NCBI GenBank assembly: GCA_030643125.1
Contig: DAOWML010000019.1
Span: 1-14,808 of the forward strand
From: Bacteroidales bacterium
Lineage (GTDB): Bacteria; Bacteroidota; Bacteroidia; Bacteroidales; UBA12077
Length of the DNA stretch: 14,808 bases
Direction: 5' to 3'
Position 1 is the first letter of the stretch; each line of letters begins with the position of its first letter. Shown here one piece after another: positions 13,071 to 14,808 of the stretch. The position numbers and the translations under genes are program-made. The notes under the pieces are model-generated. The model saw only the letters and a list, made by a program, of their open reading frames with translations. It ran no database searches and was not told where the DNA came from.

Positions 13071-13757
13071 ATGAAGTTTATTGTTATTGAAGGATTAGAT
13101 GGATCGGGAAAATCAACCCAACTAAAGATGTTGCGAAAATATCTTGAAGACAAAAAAATAGATTATGAATATCTTCATTTTCCCAGAATGGATTCTCGAA
13201 TTTATGGTGATTTAATTGCACGCTTTTTGCGAGGTGAACTTGGTGATATAAATACAGTTAACCCTTATTTAGTTGCCTTAATTTATGCCGGTGATCAAAA
13301 TGATGCTAAAGAAAAAATCAATCAATGGCTATCAGAAGAAAAACTCGTTATAGTTGATCGATATGTATATTCGAACATTGCATTTCAATGTGCCAAGCTA
13401 AATAACCAGGAAGATATAGAAAAACTAAGTGAATGGATAAAAGATTTGGAATATAACTATTATAAAATTCCTAAACCGATGCTGAATATCTTTTTAAATG
13501 TACCTTTTGAGTTCACTAAAAAAAATCTTAACAAACAAAGAGCCGGTAATGATAGGGACTATTTGAATGGTAAAGAAGATATTCACGAAAAAGACATTGA
13601 TTTTCAAAATAGAGTCAGAAATGTTTACTTGAATGAAGTGAAAAAAGATCAACATTTGAAAATAATAAATTGCGCCGATGAACAAGGAGAAATGCCGGAA
13701 GCAGAAGATATATTTTCTAAAATGATTGATCTTTTAAAATCTGAAAACATAATATAA
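13071..13757 (+). CDS. tmk: Thymidylate (dTMP) kinase
   Basis: The product phosphorylates dTMP to dTDP with ATP, an essential step to dTTP. The 228 residues start with the P-loop GLDGSGKST (8-16). A HFPRM segment (36-40), the position of the family's FP-R motif, follows. VDRYVYSNIAFQ (95-106) contains the DRY motif, which contacts the nucleotide, and a charged lid region lies at about 152-172 (QRAGNDRDYLNGKEDI). It is a little longer than most bacterial Tmk (about 205-215), with the excess mainly in the C-terminal third. It is divergent from folP across 109 nt and is followed after 13 nt by a DoxX-type gene, so the two are probably co-transcribed. I could not find a confident promoter box before it. 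Confidence 0.9.
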   Translation: MKFIVIEGLDGSGKSTQLKMLRKYLEDKKIDYEYLHFPRMDSRIYGDLIARFLRGELGDINTVNPYLVALIYAGDQNDAKEKINQWLSEEKLVIVDRYVYSNIAFQCAKLNNQEDIEKLSEWIKDLEYNYYKIPKPMLNIFLNVPFEFTKKNLNKQRAGNDRDYLNGKEDIHEKDIDFQNRVRNVYLNEVKKDQHLKIINCADEQGEMPEAEDIFSKMIDLLKSENII

Positions 13758-13770
13758 AATATTATTAACA

Positions 13771-14808
13771 ATGAAAATTTTAAATAACATTAGTCAATTT
13801 ATAGTAGGAATTGTTTTTATTTTTTCAGGATTTGTAAAAGCCATTGATCCATTGGGTTCAACATATAAATTTATCGATTACTTTGAAGCTTTTGGAATGG
13901 ATTTCTTAAATTCTATTGCATTTCCTATTGCAATAATTTTAAGTTCTATCGAAGTTATTATAGGATTTTCACTTCTTTTTTCAATAAAGAAAAAATTTAC
14001 AACATGGTTACTCCTACTGTTTATGGTTCTTTTCACCATATTAACTTTGATTCTTGCAATTTATAATCCGGTTACTGATTGTGGTTGTTTTGGCGATGCT
14101 ATAATAATGACTAACTGGCAAACTTTTTGGAAAAACATTTTTTTAATGATTTTTACTATTGTTATCTTTATTGAAAGAAATACATTTCAAATTAAATGGA
14201 ATAATGTAAAACAGTGGACATATTTGACAGTTGCATTTGTAGTTATGATTATGTTATCTGTTCATTACTATAATAACTTACCATTAATCGATTTCAGGCC
14301 ATATAAGGTTGGAACATATATTCCCGAAAAGATGATCGTTCCCGAAGGTGCTTCAAAAGCTGAATATGAAACAATTTTGGTATATCAAAAAAACGGTAAA
14401 CAAAAAGAATTTACTCTACAAAACCTTCCTGACTCAACCTGGAAATGGGTATCGACTGAAAATATCCAAATATCTGCAGGAGATATTCCTAAGATTCATG
14501 ACTTTACCATTTCTACTTTATTTGGTAATGATATTACTGAAATTGTTTTAAATGATAACAAGTTTACTTTTCTACTTATAGCATACGACTTGAATAAAGC
14601 AAATTTAAATAATATTGATGCTATTAATGAATTAGCTGAATTTGTAAAAGAAACCGGCAAGTGTAATTTTATTTGCTTAACATCTTCGGTAGAATCAGAA
14701 ATCAATGATTTCAAAGAAAAAACAAATGCTCCTTATATGTTCTTTAATACGGATGAAATTACTTTAAAAACTATAATAAGATCAAATCCTGGTATAGTTT
14801 TACTGAAG
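13771..14808 (+). CDS. BT_3928-family DoxX-like membrane protein, C-terminus cut by the right edge
   Basis: The frame runs open from the ATG at 13771 to the last base, giving 346 codons without a stop. The N-terminal half is a DoxX/MauE-like membrane domain. It has helices at about 9-24, 51-70, 77-98, 117-134 and 151-167, a GFVKAIDPLGS segment (21-31), and DCGCFGD (103-109), whose two cysteines (104 and 106) suggest redox or metal chemistry. After the last helix a soluble part (from about 170) includes IPKIHDFTI and the strand FTFLLIAYDL (266-275). Its last residues, SNPGIVLLK, look like the thioredoxin-like tail of BT_3928-type proteins of Bacteroidota. The activity is unknown. In related genomes, as I recall, this family sits beside folP and cdaA, often followed by tpiA, which would lie just outside the window. 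Confidence 0.85.
   Translation, partial: MKILNNISQFIVGIVFIFSGFVKAIDPLGSTYKFIDYFEAFGMDFLNSIAFPIAIILSSIEVIIGFSLLFSIKKKFTTWLLLLFMVLFTILTLILAIYNPVTDCGCFGDAIIMTNWQTFWKNIFLMIFTIVIFIERNTFQIKWNNVKQWTYLTVAFVVMIMLSVHYYNNLPLIDFRPYKVGTYIPEKMIVPEGASKAEYETILVYQKNGKQKEFTLQNLPDSTWKWVSTENIQISAGDIPKIHDFTISTLFGNDITEIVLNDNKFTFLLIAYDLNKANLNNIDAINELAEFVKETGKCNFICLTSSVESEINDFKEKTNAPYMFFNTDEITLKTIIRSNPGIVLLK

Noticed and set aside
14348..14551. Separate small open frame inside the DoxX-type gene
   Set aside because: It is out of frame with a long, clearly coding reading frame that runs from 13771 to the window edge.

Overview
The window looks like chromosomal DNA of a low-GC member of the Bacteroidota, probably an environmental Bacteroidales/Marinilabiliales-type organism. 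The evidence is: a secreted protein ending in a type IX secretion sorting domain; A/T-rich gene starts without Shine-Dalgarno sequences; several TAnnTTTG boxes, the -7 element of Bacteroidota primary-sigma promoters; and a BT_3928-type DoxX protein beside folP and cdaA. The genus cannot be told from the sequence.

Layout. Bases 1-1860 look accessory. They hold the start of a DUF2971-type gene running off the left edge, then a secreted protein with a class I glutamine-amidotransferase-like (BPL_N) fold. Two inverted copies of a 41-nt GC-rich hairpin repeat flank that second gene. The left copy lies inside a larger multi-stem structure that ends in a U-tract on the minus strand. Bases 1857-3778 carry pyk and aroQ on the minus strand. 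xerD (3866-4765) diverges from aroQ across a short promoter region. After a gap with a pyrimidine tract and an AAACGTTT-centred palindrome come ppdK (5064-7781), two tandem terminators, pckA (7925-9586) and plsY (9721-10401). plsY converges on, and overlaps, the end of a minus-strand set transcribed folP to cdaA to mscS (12961 down to 10388). Divergent from folP are tmk (13071-13757) and a BT_3928-family DoxX membrane protein that is cut by the right edge.

How the genes fit together. pyk, ppdK and pckA are three enzymes of the phosphoenolpyruvate-pyruvate-oxaloacetate node, and aroQ lies in the shikimate pathway that also consumes PEP. plsY makes lysophosphatidic acid for membrane lipids. folP and tmk belong to folate and dTMP supply. 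cdaA makes c-di-AMP, a regulator of osmotic and turgor state in other bacteria, and an MscS channel gene follows it directly.

Most of the window is ordinary core metabolism, and I see no complete new system. The points most worth a second look are the repeat pair with compensatory base changes around the secreted amidotransferase-like gene, the structured element at 318-423, the cdaA-mscS pairing, and a 17-nt sequence duplicated upstream of both folP and cdaA.
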